The notes under the pieces: model-generated | What the model was told of the DNA's origin: nothing | Databases searched by the model: none | The model's input: the letters and a program-made list of their open reading frames with translations, nothing else | Program-made: the position numbers and the translations under genes | In this document: positions 44,735 to 54,689 of the stretch, one piece after another | Layout of the letters: every line of letters begins with the position of its first letter | How positions within the stretch are numbered: position 1 is the stretch's first letter | Assembly: GCA_942490885.1 (NCBI GenBank) | Contig: CALNYT010000002.1 | Location: 744,001 to 808,000 of the forward strand | Direction of reading: 5' to 3' | Length of the DNA stretch: 64,000 nt | From: Oceanirhabdus sp942490885 | Lineage (GTDB): Bacteria > Bacillota > Clostridia > Clostridiales > Clostridiaceae

Positions 44735-45721
44735 ATGAATAGTGTTGTAAGAGAGATAACAGAGATGGGTTTTAAGGGGAATATAATTGATAATGGATGG
44801 TATAAATATTTAAGATATGAAAATGGTAAGGTTAATTTGAATGCAGTTGTGATACTTGGTGAGATTGTTTATTGGTATAGAGCAGCTAAAAAGAAAACGG
44901 AAAAGGATTCTTTAATAGCAGGCAATAATCAGAAATTCAAGGGCGATAAACTTCAAAAGAGCTATATTTCTTTAAGCGAGCAGTTTGGTCTAACTAAAAG
45001 ACAGGTAAAGGAGGCTTGCGATTTTCTCAAAGAGAAGGGAGTTATCACTGTTGAGTATAGGAATGTAAGATTAGCAGATGGAAGAATCATGAGTAATGTA
45101 ATTTACTTTGAACCAGTGGTGGAGAATATTAAGAAGATGTCCTGCTGTTATGAAAATACTGATAATGTATATACTGAAAGTGATAATAAGCATTTGGGAA
45201 TGGATAAGCAAAAGCATAATACTAACATTAAAAGTAATAGATGTAACAGTGAAGAGGACAAGGTGGTACATTTAAATGTAATAGGTGATCCTTTCAGTGT
45301 AGGGACATATACAGAGAATACTAGAGAGATTATTACAGAGACTACAACAGATAATAATATTTGCAAAGAAGTCATAGACTATCTTAATCTAAAAACAGGT
45401 AAGAACTATAGTGAATTTACAAAATCAACCAAGGAATTAATAATAGCTAAGCAGAAGGCGGGGTATACTAAAAAAGAGTTATTAAAGGTTATTGATAATA
45501 AAGTATTCAGTTGGGGTGGAACTATTTATGAAAAGTATCTTAGACCTACTACTTTGTTTGGAGATAAATTTGATGAATATCTCAATGAGGAACAAAAAGA
45601 TTATAGTAAAGTTAGAGGTTATAAGAAAAGTAGTTTCTGTAATTTTACTCAAAGGCCCTATGATGGTAGTGATGGAGGAATGACTATTGAGGAGTTGGAG
45701 AAGAAGCTTCTTGGATGGTAG
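44735..45721 (+). CDS. phage-type replication initiation protein (winged helix plus Phg_2220_C-like domain)
   Basis: 328 residues. The N-terminal part has a winged-helix pattern typical of phage replication proteins (VILGEIVYWYRAAKKK, ISLSEQFGLTKRQVKEACDFLKEKGVITVEYRNV). After a variable linker the C-terminal domain VIDYLNLKTGKNYSEFTKSTKELIIAKQKAGYTKKEL...YLRPTTLFGDKFDEYL matches the conserved phage C-terminal domain found in DnaD-like proteins. No other phage gene is near, so it is a prophage relic or a domesticated gene. AAGGGGG precedes the ATG. A short inverted-repeat element (45724) starts 2 bases after its stop. Confidence 0.75.
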   Translation: MNSVVREITEMGFKGNIIDNGWYKYLRYENGKVNLNAVVILGEIVYWYRAAKKKTEKDSLIAGNNQKFKGDKLQKSYISLSEQFGLTKRQVKEACDFLKEKGVITVEYRNVRLADGRIMSNVIYFEPVVENIKKMSCCYENTDNVYTESDNKHLGMDKQKHNTNIKSNRCNSEEDKVVHLNVIGDPFSVGTYTENTREIITETTTDNNICKEVIDYLNLKTGKNYSEFTKSTKELIIAKQKAGYTKKELLKVIDNKVFSWGGTIYEKYLRPTTLFGDKFDEYLNEEQKDYSKVRGYKKSSFCNFTQRPYDGSDGGMTIEELEKKLLGW

Positions 45722-45723
45722 GG

Positions 45724-45828
45724 TATAGAGAATCCAGTACGAAAATTTATTTATACTTGTTCCAAAATCTCAGCGTAACAATGAGTTATGGACACGTATA
45801 AATAAAAATTTGAGTTGGAATCTCTATA
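45724..45828. mobile_element. 105-bp MITE-like element
   Basis: The left end TATAGAGAATCCAGTACG (45724-45741) continuing to TTTATTTATAC is repeated inverted at the right end (GTATAAATA...TTGGAATCTCTATA, about 45796-45828), roughly 33 bases with few mismatches. No ORF. Related ends occur at 49820-49849, 55836-55857 and 57735-57991. The rest of 45829-46092 shows no gene. Confidence 0.65.
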
Positions 45829-46092
45829 TATAAAATTAATCATAAATATATAAACAAAACTTGAAGTTTGTGTAAATATAAATGAAAAAGAGTATAATAA
45901 ATTTTAAATTTATGTTAGAATATGTGCTATGTATATATATAAATTTTAAAATAATATATAGAGATTACAATAGATTTATCTATAATGTTAATGTAAGGTA
46001 TATGAGAATAAATAACATATATAAAGATGTGAAGGATATTTAAATATGCCTAAGATAAATGTGTAAAACACAAAGAATAGGAGGCTTTTGCC

Positions 46093-47067
46093 GTGCTTAA
46101 AAAAAGTAAAACAATGAAAGCTATCTTGTGTACGCTTCTTGTAGCAGGAATGATTACAGGATGTACTTCAGGAGTTAAAGCATCAGATAAGGATAATAAT
46201 ACAATAGTAGAATTTAAACAAGGAAACATAAGCAAGGATGATTTATTTGAAAAAATGGCTAAGACAGCAGTTGGTATGAACGCTACTTTAACAATGGCTG
46301 ATACTGCAATATTAAATGAACTTAATCCAGTTACAGATGAAATGAAAGCAAATGCAGATGAACAGCTTACAAAAATGAAAACGTATTATGGAGATACTTT
46401 TCTAGACATTCTAAACAAAAATGGTATAGAGAGTGAAGAGGCGTATACTCAATTAATACTTCTTAATCTTCAAAGAGAAAAGTATATCTTTAAACATATT
46501 GGAGAGAATATTTTAACTGAAGAAGAAATAAAAACATACTATGATAATTTCGAACCTAAAGTTAAAGCTAGTCATATTCTTATAGGACTAGAAGATGAAA
46601 GCGAAGAAGCTTCAGCTAAAGCTAAAAAAACTGCTGAAGAATTAATAGCTAGACTTGATAAGGGAGAAGATTTTGCGGCACTTGCTAAAGAATTTTCTAA
46701 AGATCCAGGTTCAGGAGAAAAGGGTGGAGATTTAGGATTCTTTGGAAAAGGTCAGATGGTACCAGAATTTGAAGAAGCTGCTTATAGTTTAAAAGTGAAT
46801 GAATACACTAAGACTCCAGTTAAATCACAATTTGGATATCATATTATCTTAAAGACAGATGAAGAGAAAAAAGATACACTAGAAGTTATGAAGGATAAAA
46901 TAATCGAAGATTTAGCTACACAAAAAGTATCAGCAGATCCTAAATTAGGAGATAAAATCTTAGTTAAGATGAGAGAAGAAAATGGATTTAAAATAAATAA
47001 CGAATCTATTAAGAATGCGTACGATCAATTTCTTAAGACTTTAGAATCAGAAGAAACAGCACAGTAA
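46093..47067 (+). CDS. prsA: PrsA-like peptidyl-prolyl isomerase lipoprotein
   Basis: 324 residues. A signal peptide with lipobox (AGMITGCTSG) marks lipid attachment at the Cys near residue 24, so the protein is tethered outside the membrane. The parvulin domain occupies about residues 155-250 (VKASHILIGLEDESEEA, ARLDKGEDFAALAKEFSKDPGSGEKGGDLGFFGKGQMVPEFEEAAYSL, QFGYHIILK). It helps exported proteins to fold. GTG at 46093 is the start, with AGGAGG 8 bases before it. A strong terminator follows at 47085. Confidence 0.93.
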   Translation: MLKKSKTMKAILCTLLVAGMITGCTSGVKASDKDNNTIVEFKQGNISKDDLFEKMAKTAVGMNATLTMADTAILNELNPVTDEMKANADEQLTKMKTYYGDTFLDILNKNGIESEEAYTQLILLNLQREKYIFKHIGENILTEEEIKTYYDNFEPKVKASHILIGLEDESEEASAKAKKTAEELIARLDKGEDFAALAKEFSKDPGSGEKGGDLGFFGKGQMVPEFEEAAYSLKVNEYTKTPVKSQFGYHIILKTDEEKKDTLEVMKDKIIEDLATQKVSADPKLGDKILVKMREENGFKINNESIKNAYDQFLKTLESEETAQ

Positions 47068-47084
47068 CAATTAATCAGTAATTA

Positions 47085-47137
47085 AAATATAGGGTGTGAT
47101 GGCTTTCAACAAAGCTTGAACACCCTATATTTTTTTT
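47085..47137 (+). terminator. intrinsic terminator after prsA
   Basis: AAATATAGGGTGT (47085-47097) pairs with ACACCCTATATTT (47120-47132), followed by T's. Confidence 0.92.
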
Positions 47138-47273
47138 CAACAATATCTTAAAAAAGAGAGTTATATAAAATTGGAAATAAAAAAATTTAAGAATATACTT
47201 TACTACTCTACCACACTAAAGTATAATAAGTAAATATAACGCTTGGACAAAGTCCGAAAAGGAGGAAAAAGAC

Positions 47274-48056
47274 ATGAGAAAAAGTATTTTAGTAATTATA
47301 ATGATTCTTGTTGTACTTGTGGGTATAACAGGGTGTGGTAGCAAAAATTCAGAAGGGGGAAAAAATACACATTCTGAAGAAATTAAGAAATTTGTTGTGG
47401 GGCTAGATGATAATTTTCCTCCAATGGGATTTAGGAGTGAGAGTGGAGAGGTAATAGGTTTTGATATAGATCTTGCTAAGGAAGCTGGTAAGAGAATTGG
47501 GTATGAAGTTGAGTTTAAAGCTGTGGATTGGGATGGAGTACTTCTATCTTTGAACAATGGAGATATTGATGTGATTTGGAATGGGTTGACCATAACAGAG
47601 GAGAGGAAAGAAAAGATTGGATTTACAGATGAGTATTTAGTAAATAATCAGATTATAGTTGTTCAAGAGGAATCTGATATTAATACTAAAGAACAATTAA
47701 AAGATATGGTTGTAGGAGTTCAGATGGGAAGTAGTAGCCAAGCTGTTCTTGAAAGTACGAGTGATGAAATTGGTATAAAAGAGATAAAGAAATACGCAAA
47801 CAATGTTGACGCACTTCTTGATCTTAAAGCGGGTAGAATACAAGGTGTTGTAGTGGACGAGGTTGTTGGTAGATATTATATGGTAAAGAACGGGGGAAGT
47901 TACAGAGTGTTAGATGAAACGCTTGGTGGAGAGAGCTATGGGGTTGGATTTAGAAAGGATGATAGTGAATTTGGAGAAGAATTAAATAAAGCCTTGATTG
48001 ATATGAAAGAAGATGGAACTTTCGATAAGATAAAAGAAACGTGGTTCGGTAAATAG
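47274..48056 (+). CDS. polar amino acid ABC transporter, substrate-binding lipoprotein
   Basis: 260 residues: signal peptide with lipobox (VGITGCGSK), then a type II periplasmic-binding fold (KKFVVGLDDNFPPMGFRSESGEVIGFDIDLAKEAGKRIG, LSLNNGDIDVIWNGLTITEERKEKIGFTDEYL, DLKAGRIQGVVVDEVVG, YGVGFRKDDSEF). It captures an amino acid at the cell surface for the permease and ATPase encoded next. The Asp in GFDIDLAKE and the Arg in TEERKEKI are the usual alpha-amino and carboxylate contacts. AAAGGAGGAAAA precedes the ATG. The permease ATG follows directly after the stop. Confidence 0.95.
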   Translation: MRKSILVIIMILVVLVGITGCGSKNSEGGKNTHSEEIKKFVVGLDDNFPPMGFRSESGEVIGFDIDLAKEAGKRIGYEVEFKAVDWDGVLLSLNNGDIDVIWNGLTITEERKEKIGFTDEYLVNNQIIVVQEESDINTKEQLKDMVVGVQMGSSSQAVLESTSDEIGIKEIKKYANNVDALLDLKAGRIQGVVVDEVVGRYYMVKNGGSYRVLDETLGGESYGVGFRKDDSEFGEELNKALIDMKEDGTFDKIKETWFGK

Positions 48057-48698
48057 ATGAGTATGAATGAATTAATGGAAATGGTGAAATATATTATAAG
48101 TGGAGCAACCATCACCTTCAGTATTTTCTTTTCCACACTTATAATATCATTCCCCATTGGAGTAATAGGTGCTCTTGGAAAAATAAAAGGAAATATATTA
48201 GTGCAAAAACTTCTGAATATCTATACATGGGTATTCAGAGGTAGTCCATTATTACTACAGATAATTTTTGCGTACTATGGACTTGGAGTTATGGGAATAA
48301 AGTTCACTCCATTTCAGGCAGCACTTATAGCATATTCTTTAAACTATGGTGCATATTTAACTGAAATAATCCGAGGTGGAATAAACTCAGTTGATAAAGG
48401 ACAGTTTGAGGGGTTTAAGGTTCTTGGGATGACGTATTTTCAAGGAATGAGAAGAGTTATTCTTCCACAGGCAATAAGAAAAGCATTGCCATCACTATGT
48501 AATGAGGTAATAAATCTAATTAAAGATACAGCAATGGTATCTGTTATTGGACTTGGAGACATACTAAGAAATTCAAAGGAAATCGTAACTAGAGAATTCA
48601 CAATAATTCCTTTGATTATAGCAGTGGGCATATATTTGTGTATATCATCTGTAATTATATATCTTATGAAGAAACTTGAAGAAAAATATGCCTTTTGA
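48057..48698 (+). CDS. polar amino acid ABC transporter permease
   Basis: 213 residues of the HisM/GlnP type with about five membrane segments and the EAA loop (GFKVLGMTYFQGMRRVILPQAIRKALPSL). The opening ISGATITFSIFFSTLIISFPIGVIGAL and VFRGSPLLLQIIFAYYGLG are typical. A later ATG (48063) is also possible as start. It forms the membrane channel, probably as a homodimer since only one permease gene exists. Confidence 0.95.
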   Translation: MSMNELMEMVKYIISGATITFSIFFSTLIISFPIGVIGALGKIKGNILVQKLLNIYTWVFRGSPLLLQIIFAYYGLGVMGIKFTPFQAALIAYSLNYGAYLTEIIRGGINSVDKGQFEGFKVLGMTYFQGMRRVILPQAIRKALPSLCNEVINLIKDTAMVSVIGLGDILRNSKEIVTREFTIIPLIIAVGIYLCISSVIIYLMKKLEEKYAF

Positions 48699-48711
48699 TT
48701 GGAGGATATGA

Positions 48712-49458
48712 ATGATAAAAGTTATAGATGCTTCGAAAAAATTCGGAGAAGAGAATGTTCTTAATGGAATAAATACTTGTTTTGATAGTGGACAAGTTAT
48801 CTCTATAGTGGGTCCATCAGGGGCAGGGAAAAGTACTTTTCTTAGATCTATTATTCAGCTTGAGAAGTTAGATGAAGGAACAATTGAGGTTGATAATAAG
48901 ATAGTATCCCAGGTTATTGGTGGAGTAGATAGAGTAAGTAAGAAGGAAAAGAGAGAAATTCTACTAAAAATGGGAATGGTGTTCCAGAGTTTTAATCTAT
49001 TTCCGCATAAGAGTGCCATTGAAAATGTAATGGAAGCTCTTGTGGTTGTAAAGAAGATGAAGGAAAATCAAGCAAGACAAATAGGGGAGCAAATGTTAGA
49101 AAAAGTGGGACTGTTTAATAAATGCGATTCCTTTCCTTCACAGCTTTCAGGGGGACAGAAACAAAGAGTTGCTATTGCAAGAGCACTAGCAATGGAACCA
49201 GAGGTTATTTTATTTGATGAGCCAACATCAGCCCTTGACCCAGAATCGATAAGAGAAGTAGTTCAGGTAATTAAGGAATTGGCAAAGGAGAAAATCACCT
49301 TAATTATAGTAACTCATGAAAAAGAATTAGCGCTAGGAGTATCCCAAAGAGTCTTATTCATGGAGAATGGGAAAATAGGTTTTGATTTCAAACCAAGTGA
49401 AATAGATATATTAAAAGATGGTGACAGAGTGAAAAATTTTTTTAGAGCATTAGAATAA
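48712..49458 (+). CDS. polar amino acid ABC transporter ATPase
   Basis: 248 residues: Walker A GPSGAGKSTFLRS, Q-loop MVFQSFNLFPHKSAIENV, signature LSGGQKQRVAIARALA, Walker B ILFDEPTSALDPE, H-loop VTHEKELA. It belongs to the GlnQ/HisP group. The end is slightly diverged (FDFKPSEIDILKDGDRVKNFFRALE). Spacing of 13 bases with GGAGG links it to the permease. A terminator lies at 49590. Confidence 0.96.
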   Translation: MIKVIDASKKFGEENVLNGINTCFDSGQVISIVGPSGAGKSTFLRSIIQLEKLDEGTIEVDNKIVSQVIGGVDRVSKKEKREILLKMGMVFQSFNLFPHKSAIENVMEALVVVKKMKENQARQIGEQMLEKVGLFNKCDSFPSQLSGGQKQRVAIARALAMEPEVILFDEPTSALDPESIREVVQVIKELAKEKITLIIVTHEKELALGVSQRVLFMENGKIGFDFKPSEIDILKDGDRVKNFFRALE

Positions 49459-49589
49459 TAATGGAATAAATATTGCCTAGGCAATCATAGAGTTAACACA
49501 ATTTTAAGAATGCAATCATATATTGTTAATATAGGATGGTTTTTATTTTAACTAAAGTTAAAAATTAAGATACAAAAGATAAAATGTAA

Positions 49590-49625
49590 AAAAGCCTTAG
49601 AGAAAATTATTCTCTAAGGCTTTTG
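49590..49625 (+). terminator. intrinsic terminator after the amino acid importer
   Basis: AAAAGCCTTAGAGA (49590-49603) pairs with TCTCTAAGGCTTTT (49611-49624). The remaining part of 49459-49872 holds no gene apart from the TIR-like end at 49820-49849. Confidence 0.92.
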
Positions 49626-49819
49626 AGTCGTTATTTTTGAGCCATTTTTGCAAAGAGGTTCTAATACGATGGAAGTGGTTGAAGTTGGACAATAAAAGGG
49701 CTAATCAAGTAATTATAACTCGATTTATGTATTAGTTTGCACTGATTTAAAATACAGTGTAAAATAAAACTAATAGATGATTCAAAAAAATCATAAATAA
49801 TATATAGTATTTACAGGAA

Positions 49820-49849
49820 GAAATTAAATTTCACTATGGAATCTCTATA
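49820..49849 (+). repeat. solitary TIR-like end of the TATAGAG element family
   Basis: The reverse complement starts TATAGAGATTCCATAGTG and continues AAATTTAATTT, matching the left end of the element at 57735 almost base for base. No opposite end is found within 300 bases. It lies about 25 bases before the kinase gene. Confidence 0.5.
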
Positions 49850-49878
49850 TTATAAAAATGTAATAGGGGGTAGTGTTG

Positions 49879-52800
49879 TTGATTAGTTGGGTAAAGAATA
49901 CTAAGCTTAGAACTAAGATGATTTTTGGTTTCAGTGCGGTAATAATATTAATGCTTATAGCAGTATCTTGTGGTTTAAAAGGATTAGATACAAATAGGAA
50001 GCAGTTTATATCTCTTAAAAATATAACTGATGAGCAAATGATTGCTAATAGAATTCAAGAAGAACTTTTAGCAAGCCGGATTGATTATGAAAATTTTCTA
50101 GTTAGCAGTGATGTGAGTAAAGAAGACTCATTCAGCGAGCATTATAAAAATATGAAAAATCTTATTGGAAATTATATAGCAATAAGTGATGATGAAACAC
50201 GGCTTAAATATGTGGAAGACATAGAAAGAGAATTAGAATCTTATGAATTAGATTTCCGTAGAATAGTTGACTTAGAGAAATCGGATAAAGAATTATTTGA
50301 CGATACATCAGAAGTTGGGAACAGAATGCTGAATTCACTTAGAAATATGCAGGAGACAGCATTTAGTGAAGGTGATCATTTGATTATAAAAGAGGTATCA
50401 AAAGGCCTTGAATATATTCTTAACTCAAGACTTGTAGCCTTTAAATACTATAAATTCCATGATGGGAACTATTTCAATGAATTTGAAGATTTATATGATG
50501 TATTAACTTCTCATATGGGGAAAATAAATAAAGAAGGAAAGGGTATCCAATATAGAAGTGATTATGTGGATTATTTAAACAATGAAAAAATATACTTGGA
50601 TGGAATAATAGGATTAAAGAAAATATTTGATGAACAAGATCAGTTGATTGTAAAAATGGAAGAGAGAGGGCCCAAAATTGAAAAGATAATTGAAAGTATT
50701 GTATCTTCAATTGAGTATGAGAAATTGAAATACTTATATGATGTGGGTGAAGCAAATAATGATATGATGAGATGGATGGGGATATTTGCACTGATTTCTA
50801 TTTTATTGTCTGTATTGATTTGTTTCACATTATTGAGAATGATAATAAGGCCTATTAGTTCTTTAACAGATACTTTCAAACAAATATCTAAAGGGGATGT
50901 AGATTTAGATTTCCGTATGACAGAAGGAAAAAAAGATGAGCTTGGTAAGATGGCTACTGCTTTTAATGAATTCATGATTAAACTTAAAGGAATTATGACT
51001 GAGGTTAGGTATCAAAACTGGCTAAAGACTGCACAGACTGAATTGAATGATAAGTTAAGAAATAATGAAGAGTTACTTGAAATAAGCGATTTAACTATAT
51101 CATATTTGTGTAATTATTTAGACGTACAAATTGGAGCCTTTTATTTAAATGATGGACAAGATAAGTTTAGAATGACTGCATCATATGCTTATAAAAATAG
51201 AAAGGGCATGCCTCAAGAGATTAAGCTTGGTGAAGGTGTTATTGGCCAATGTGCAAGAGAGAGAAAAGTGTTTGTTCTATCTGAAATACCTGAGAATTAT
51301 ATTGCAGTACAATCAGGATTAGGTGAGGTAACTCCTAAAAATATTGCTGTGCTCCCATGTGTTTATGAGGGGAAGGTTAAGAGTGTAATTGAGATTGGAA
51401 GTATTCATGAATTTAATGAAGAAAGCTTAGGGTTATTGGAAGCTATGGGAGAAGCTATTGCTATAGCTATTAGTTCAGCTGAAGTAAATAAGACAGTAAA
51501 AGAATTACTTGATCGAACCCTTAATCAGGCTGAAGAACTTCAAGTGCAGCAAGAAGAGCTTAGGCAAAACAATGAAGAACTAGAAGAACAAGCAAGAATA
51601 TTGAAGGAATCAGAAGGTCAGTTACAGCTTCAGCAAGAAGAACTACAAGTATCTAATGAAGAACTTGAAGCAAGAACAATAGAACTTGAGTTGCAAAAGA
51701 AAGCTTTAGATGAAAAGAATCAAGAACTTATAGAGTCTCAAGGACTTATTATTGAAAAGGCAGATGCTCTTGAAATTGCAAACCAGTATAAATCTGAATT
51801 TCTTGCTAATATGTCGCATGAATTAAGGACTCCCCTTAATAGTATTCTTGTTTTATCTCAACTATTGAGTGATAGAGATAGAAGTCAGTTGATGACTGAG
51901 AAAGAGCAAAAATTCGCAGAAACAATACATTCTTCTGGAAATGATTTATTGAATATTATTAATGATATTTTAGATTTATCTAAAGTTGAAGCTGGCTTTC
52001 TAGATATTCATCATGATGAAGTTAACCTTGAAGAATTGCTAAAACATAATGAAAATTTATTCAAACCTCTTGCCGAATCTAGAAATATAAAGTTTGAAAC
52101 TTCTTTAAACTCAATTGTTCCTAAGTACATTACAACAGATTCTGTTAGAGTAAACCAAGTAATAAAAAATCTTATATCTAATGCAATCAAATTTACAGAA
52201 GAAGGTATGGTTACGCTCTCAATTAGACGACTAAACAACGGTGAACGAAAAAGAGTAGGAGATCCTGATGAATTTGTAGCTATAGAGGTAAAGGATACTG
52301 GAATTGGAATTCCAGAAGACAAACTTGATCATATTTTTGAAGCATTCAGGCAAACGGATGGTACAACTAGCCGTAAGTATGGTGGTACTGGACTTGGGTT
52401 AACAATTTCCAGAGAACTTATGAACTTATTAGGTGGAGAAATATTATTGGAAAGCGAACTAGGTAAGGGAAGTGCTTTTGTTGTAATATTGCCAATAAAA
52501 CTATCTTACCAGTTGCCAAAAGAAATTACAAATGTAGATGAAAAAAAGAAAATAAAAAAAGTAAGTGAAGAAAATAGTAATAAATTCGTAGAAATTAAAG
52601 AAGTAGAGTCTCAGGAGTCTAATGAAAATAATAATAGTTTATTGATAATTGAGGATGATGTTAATTTTGCTAGTGTTCTAAAATCTCTTTCAGAAGAAAA
52701 GGGATATAAAGTGCATATGGCACATAGTGGGGAAGATGGAATTAAACAAGCTCAAAAACTTTGCCCAGAAGCTATAATTCTTGACATTGGATTACCTGAT

Positions 52801-53799
52801 ATGGATGGAATATTAGTAGCTGAAAAACTCCAAAAGATGGGTGAAACAAAGGATATACCAATTCATATTATTTCAGGTAAAGAGAATGAAAATATTGTAA
52901 TGCCTCAAAGTGTTATCGGTTTTTTGAAAAAACCTGTAGATATAAAATCAATTTATGAGACATTAGGAAAAATTGAGTCCCTTACGAAAAATGGATTCAA
53001 AAAGCTCCTAGTAGTTGGGCATTGTGGTGGAGAAGAATTTGACCACTTTGTAAATTTGGGGAATGTTGAAGTATCAAAAGTACTTACAGGTAAAGAAGGA
53101 CTTGCCAAAATCAAGGATGAGGAATTTGAATGTATTGTACTTGATGTTGAACTTGAAGATATGAGTGGTATTGAATTTATTAAGACTGTATGTGAAAATA
53201 GGGAAGAGAAAATTCCTGTTATTATTTATACTGACGAGGATATAGAAAATGAAAAACTCAGTGATGTAAATCCTCATGTGGAAACTGTAATACTTAAGAG
53301 TTCAAAGTCAAAGGATAGATTAATTGATGAAATTTCATTGTTCCTTCATGGCATGGGCGCGGGGGATAAAGAAAATAAATTTAGAGAAAAGCTGACTCAG
53401 AAAAAACAGAATAATATTGATGATTCGTTAGTTGGCAAGAAAATACTTCTAGTGGATGATGATGAAAGAAATGTATTTGCTTTACTTCATCTATTGGAAC
53501 AACATGGAATGGAAGTTTTGACAGCAACTGATGGAAATGAGTGTATTGAGATATTTAAGGACAATGAAGCAATTGACTTAATTCTAATGGATATTATGAT
53601 GCCACATAAGGATGGTTATGAAGCAATTAAAGAAATACGGAAGATAGATGAGAGAAAAGAAATTCCTATAATTGCATTAACGGCTAAAGCAATGAAAGGT
53701 GATTGTAATAAATGTATTGCTGCTGGGGCAAATGATTATTTAACTAAGCCAGTGGATGTTGAAAAATTATTATCTACTTTAAAGGTGTGGTTATCGTGA
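49879..53799 (+). CDS. giant hybrid sensor histidine kinase with three receiver domains
   Basis: About 1306 residues. Order: short cytoplasmic start, membrane segment (MIFGFSAVIILMLIAVSCG), extracytoplasmic helical sensor, second membrane segment near 295-316 (MGIFALISILLSVLICFTLL), HAMP, GAF (about 395-540), coiled coil rich in QQEELRQNNEELEEQ, HisKA with phospho-acceptor His near 647 (ANMSHELRTPLNS), HATPase (DTGIGIPEDKLDHIF, GGTGLGLTIS), then three receivers. REC1 (IIEDD, LDIGLPDMDG) and REC3 (LVDDDERN, MDIMMPHKDG, LTKPVD) look functional; REC2 starts VVGHCGGEEF and lacks the acidic pair although LDVELEDMSG remains. TTG 49879 is 8 bases after a GGGGG site; GTG 49873 is 2 bases from it. It overlaps cheR by 4 bases. 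Confidence 0.92.
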   Translation: MISWVKNTKLRTKMIFGFSAVIILMLIAVSCGLKGLDTNRKQFISLKNITDEQMIANRIQEELLASRIDYENFLVSSDVSKEDSFSEHYKNMKNLIGNYIAISDDETRLKYVEDIERELESYELDFRRIVDLEKSDKELFDDTSEVGNRMLNSLRNMQETAFSEGDHLIIKEVSKGLEYILNSRLVAFKYYKFHDGNYFNEFEDLYDVLTSHMGKINKEGKGIQYRSDYVDYLNNEKIYLDGIIGLKKIFDEQDQLIVKMEERGPKIEKIIESIVSSIEYEKLKYLYDVGEANNDMMRWMGIFALISILLSVLICFTLLRMIIRPISSLTDTFKQISKGDVDLDFRMTEGKKDELGKMATAFNEFMIKLKGIMTEVRYQNWLKTAQTELNDKLRNNEELLEISDLTISYLCNYLDVQIGAFYLNDGQDKFRMTASYAYKNRKGMPQEIKLGEGVIGQCARERKVFVLSEIPENYIAVQSGLGEVTPKNIAVLPCVYEGKVKSVIEIGSIHEFNEESLGLLEAMGEAIAIAISSAEVNKTVKELLDRTLNQAEELQVQQEELRQNNEELEEQARILKESEGQLQLQQEELQVSNEELEARTIELELQKKALDEKNQELIESQGLIIEKADALEIANQYKSEFLANMSHELRTPLNSILVLSQLLSDRDRSQLMTEKEQKFAETIHSSGNDLLNIINDILDLSKVEAGFLDIHHDEVNLEELLKHNENLFKPLAESRNIKFETSLNSIVPKYITTDSVRVNQVIKNLISNAIKFTEEGMVTLSIRRLNNGERKRVGDPDEFVAIEVKDTGIGIPEDKLDHIFEAFRQTDGTTSRKYGGTGLGLTISRELMNLLGGEILLESELGKGSAFVVILPIKLSYQLPKEITNVDEKKKIKKVSEENSNKFVEIKEVESQESNENNNSLLIIEDDVNFASVLKSLSEEKGYKVHMAHSGEDGIKQAQKLCPEAIILDIGLPDMDGILVAEKLQKMGETKDIPIHIISGKENENIVMPQSVIGFLKKPVDIKSIYETLGKIESLTKNGFKKLLVVGHCGGEEFDHFVNLGNVEVSKVLTGKEGLAKIKDEEFECIVLDVELEDMSGIEFIKTVCENREEKIPVIIYTDEDIENEKLSDVNPHVETVILKSSKSKDRLIDEISLFLHGMGAGDKENKFREKLTQKKQNNIDDSLVGKKILLVDDDERNVFALLHLLEQHGMEVLTATDGNECIEIFKDNEAIDLILMDIMMPHKDGYEAIKEIRKIDERKEIPIIALTAKAMKGDCNKCIAAGANDYLTKPVDVEKLLSTLKVWLS

Positions 53800-54635
53800 T
53801 AAGTAAAATTGACGAAATATTAGCTAATGAGGATATAGAGATTCAATTATTTTTAGAAGGAATATTTCAAAAATACGGTTATGATTTCAGGGATTATTCT
53901 AGAGCTCATATAAAACGAAGAATATTAAGTAAAAAAGTGAGAGATAACTTCTCAAGTATTTCTGAGATGCAGCATAGAGTAATATATGATGAATTGTTCT
54001 TCTTGGAAATGCTTTCTGAGTTCTCTATAAATGTCACAGAGATGTTCAGAGATCCAGAGTTTTTCCTATACTTTAGAAAAGAAGTGGTTCCTTACTTAAA
54101 ATCATATCCTCGACTTAAAATTTGGCATGCTGGGTGCTCTACTGGAGAAGAGGTTTATTCAATGGCAATATTGCTCAAGGAAGAAGGCTTGTTAGAGAGA
54201 ACACAGATTTATGCTACAGATTTTAATGAAAAGGTTTTAAAAAAGGCCCAAGAGGGGATATTCTCTATTAGATCCATTAAAGATTATACAAAGAATTACA
54301 TTGAAGCAGGAGGCAAGAAAGATTTCTCTGATTATTACATTGCTAAATATGATTCTGCTATTTTTAATCAATCACTGAGAAAATATATTATGTTTAATGA
54401 ACACAACTTGGTTGTTGATCAGGTTTTTGGTGAAATGAATTTAATTATATGTAGAAATGTTTTGATATATTTTAATAAAGAGCTCCAAAATAAAGTGTTG
54501 AATTTATTTGATGAAAGTCTTCCCAAAGGTGGTATACTATGTCTTGGGTCAAAGGAGACTTTAAAGCATTCAAAGACTATGGATAATTTTGAAGTGTACG
54601 ATGAAATAAATAGAGTGTACAGGAAGAAATTTTAA
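53796..54635 (+). CDS. CheR-type protein-glutamate methyltransferase
   Basis: About 279 residues. N-terminal helical domain (FLEGIFQKYGYDFRDYSRAHIKRRI), then the SAM-binding domain (ITEMFRDPEFF-like NVTEMFRDPEFFLYFR, KIWHAGCSTGEEVYSMAILLKEE, IYATDFNEKVLKKAQEG, GEMNLIICRNVLIYFNKELQNKVLN). GTG 53796 overlaps the kinase stop as GTGA, with AAAGGTG upstream, so its translation is coupled to the kinase. CheR proteins methylate chemoreceptors, but no receptor or cheB gene is here; a role in modulating the adjacent kinase system is likely. Confidence 0.93.
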   Translation: MISKIDEILANEDIEIQLFLEGIFQKYGYDFRDYSRAHIKRRILSKKVRDNFSSISEMQHRVIYDELFFLEMLSEFSINVTEMFRDPEFFLYFRKEVVPYLKSYPRLKIWHAGCSTGEEVYSMAILLKEEGLLERTQIYATDFNEKVLKKAQEGIFSIRSIKDYTKNYIEAGGKKDFSDYYIAKYDSAIFNQSLRKYIMFNEHNLVVDQVFGEMNLIICRNVLIYFNKELQNKVLNLFDESLPKGGILCLGSKETLKHSKTMDNFEVYDEINRVYRKKF

Positions 54636-54689
54636 AGAATATAAAATCTATGGACACTATAGGAAAAATAATGTACAGGAGATATGAAT

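Noticed and set aside
44735..45721. Intact prophage
   Set aside because: Only one phage-type gene is present; no integrase, terminase, capsid or lysis genes flank it.
50474..50975. Two minus-strand ORFs opposite the sensor kinase
   Set aside because: Anti-sense shadows of the coiled-coil and membrane region; composition matches the reverse of the kinase codons.
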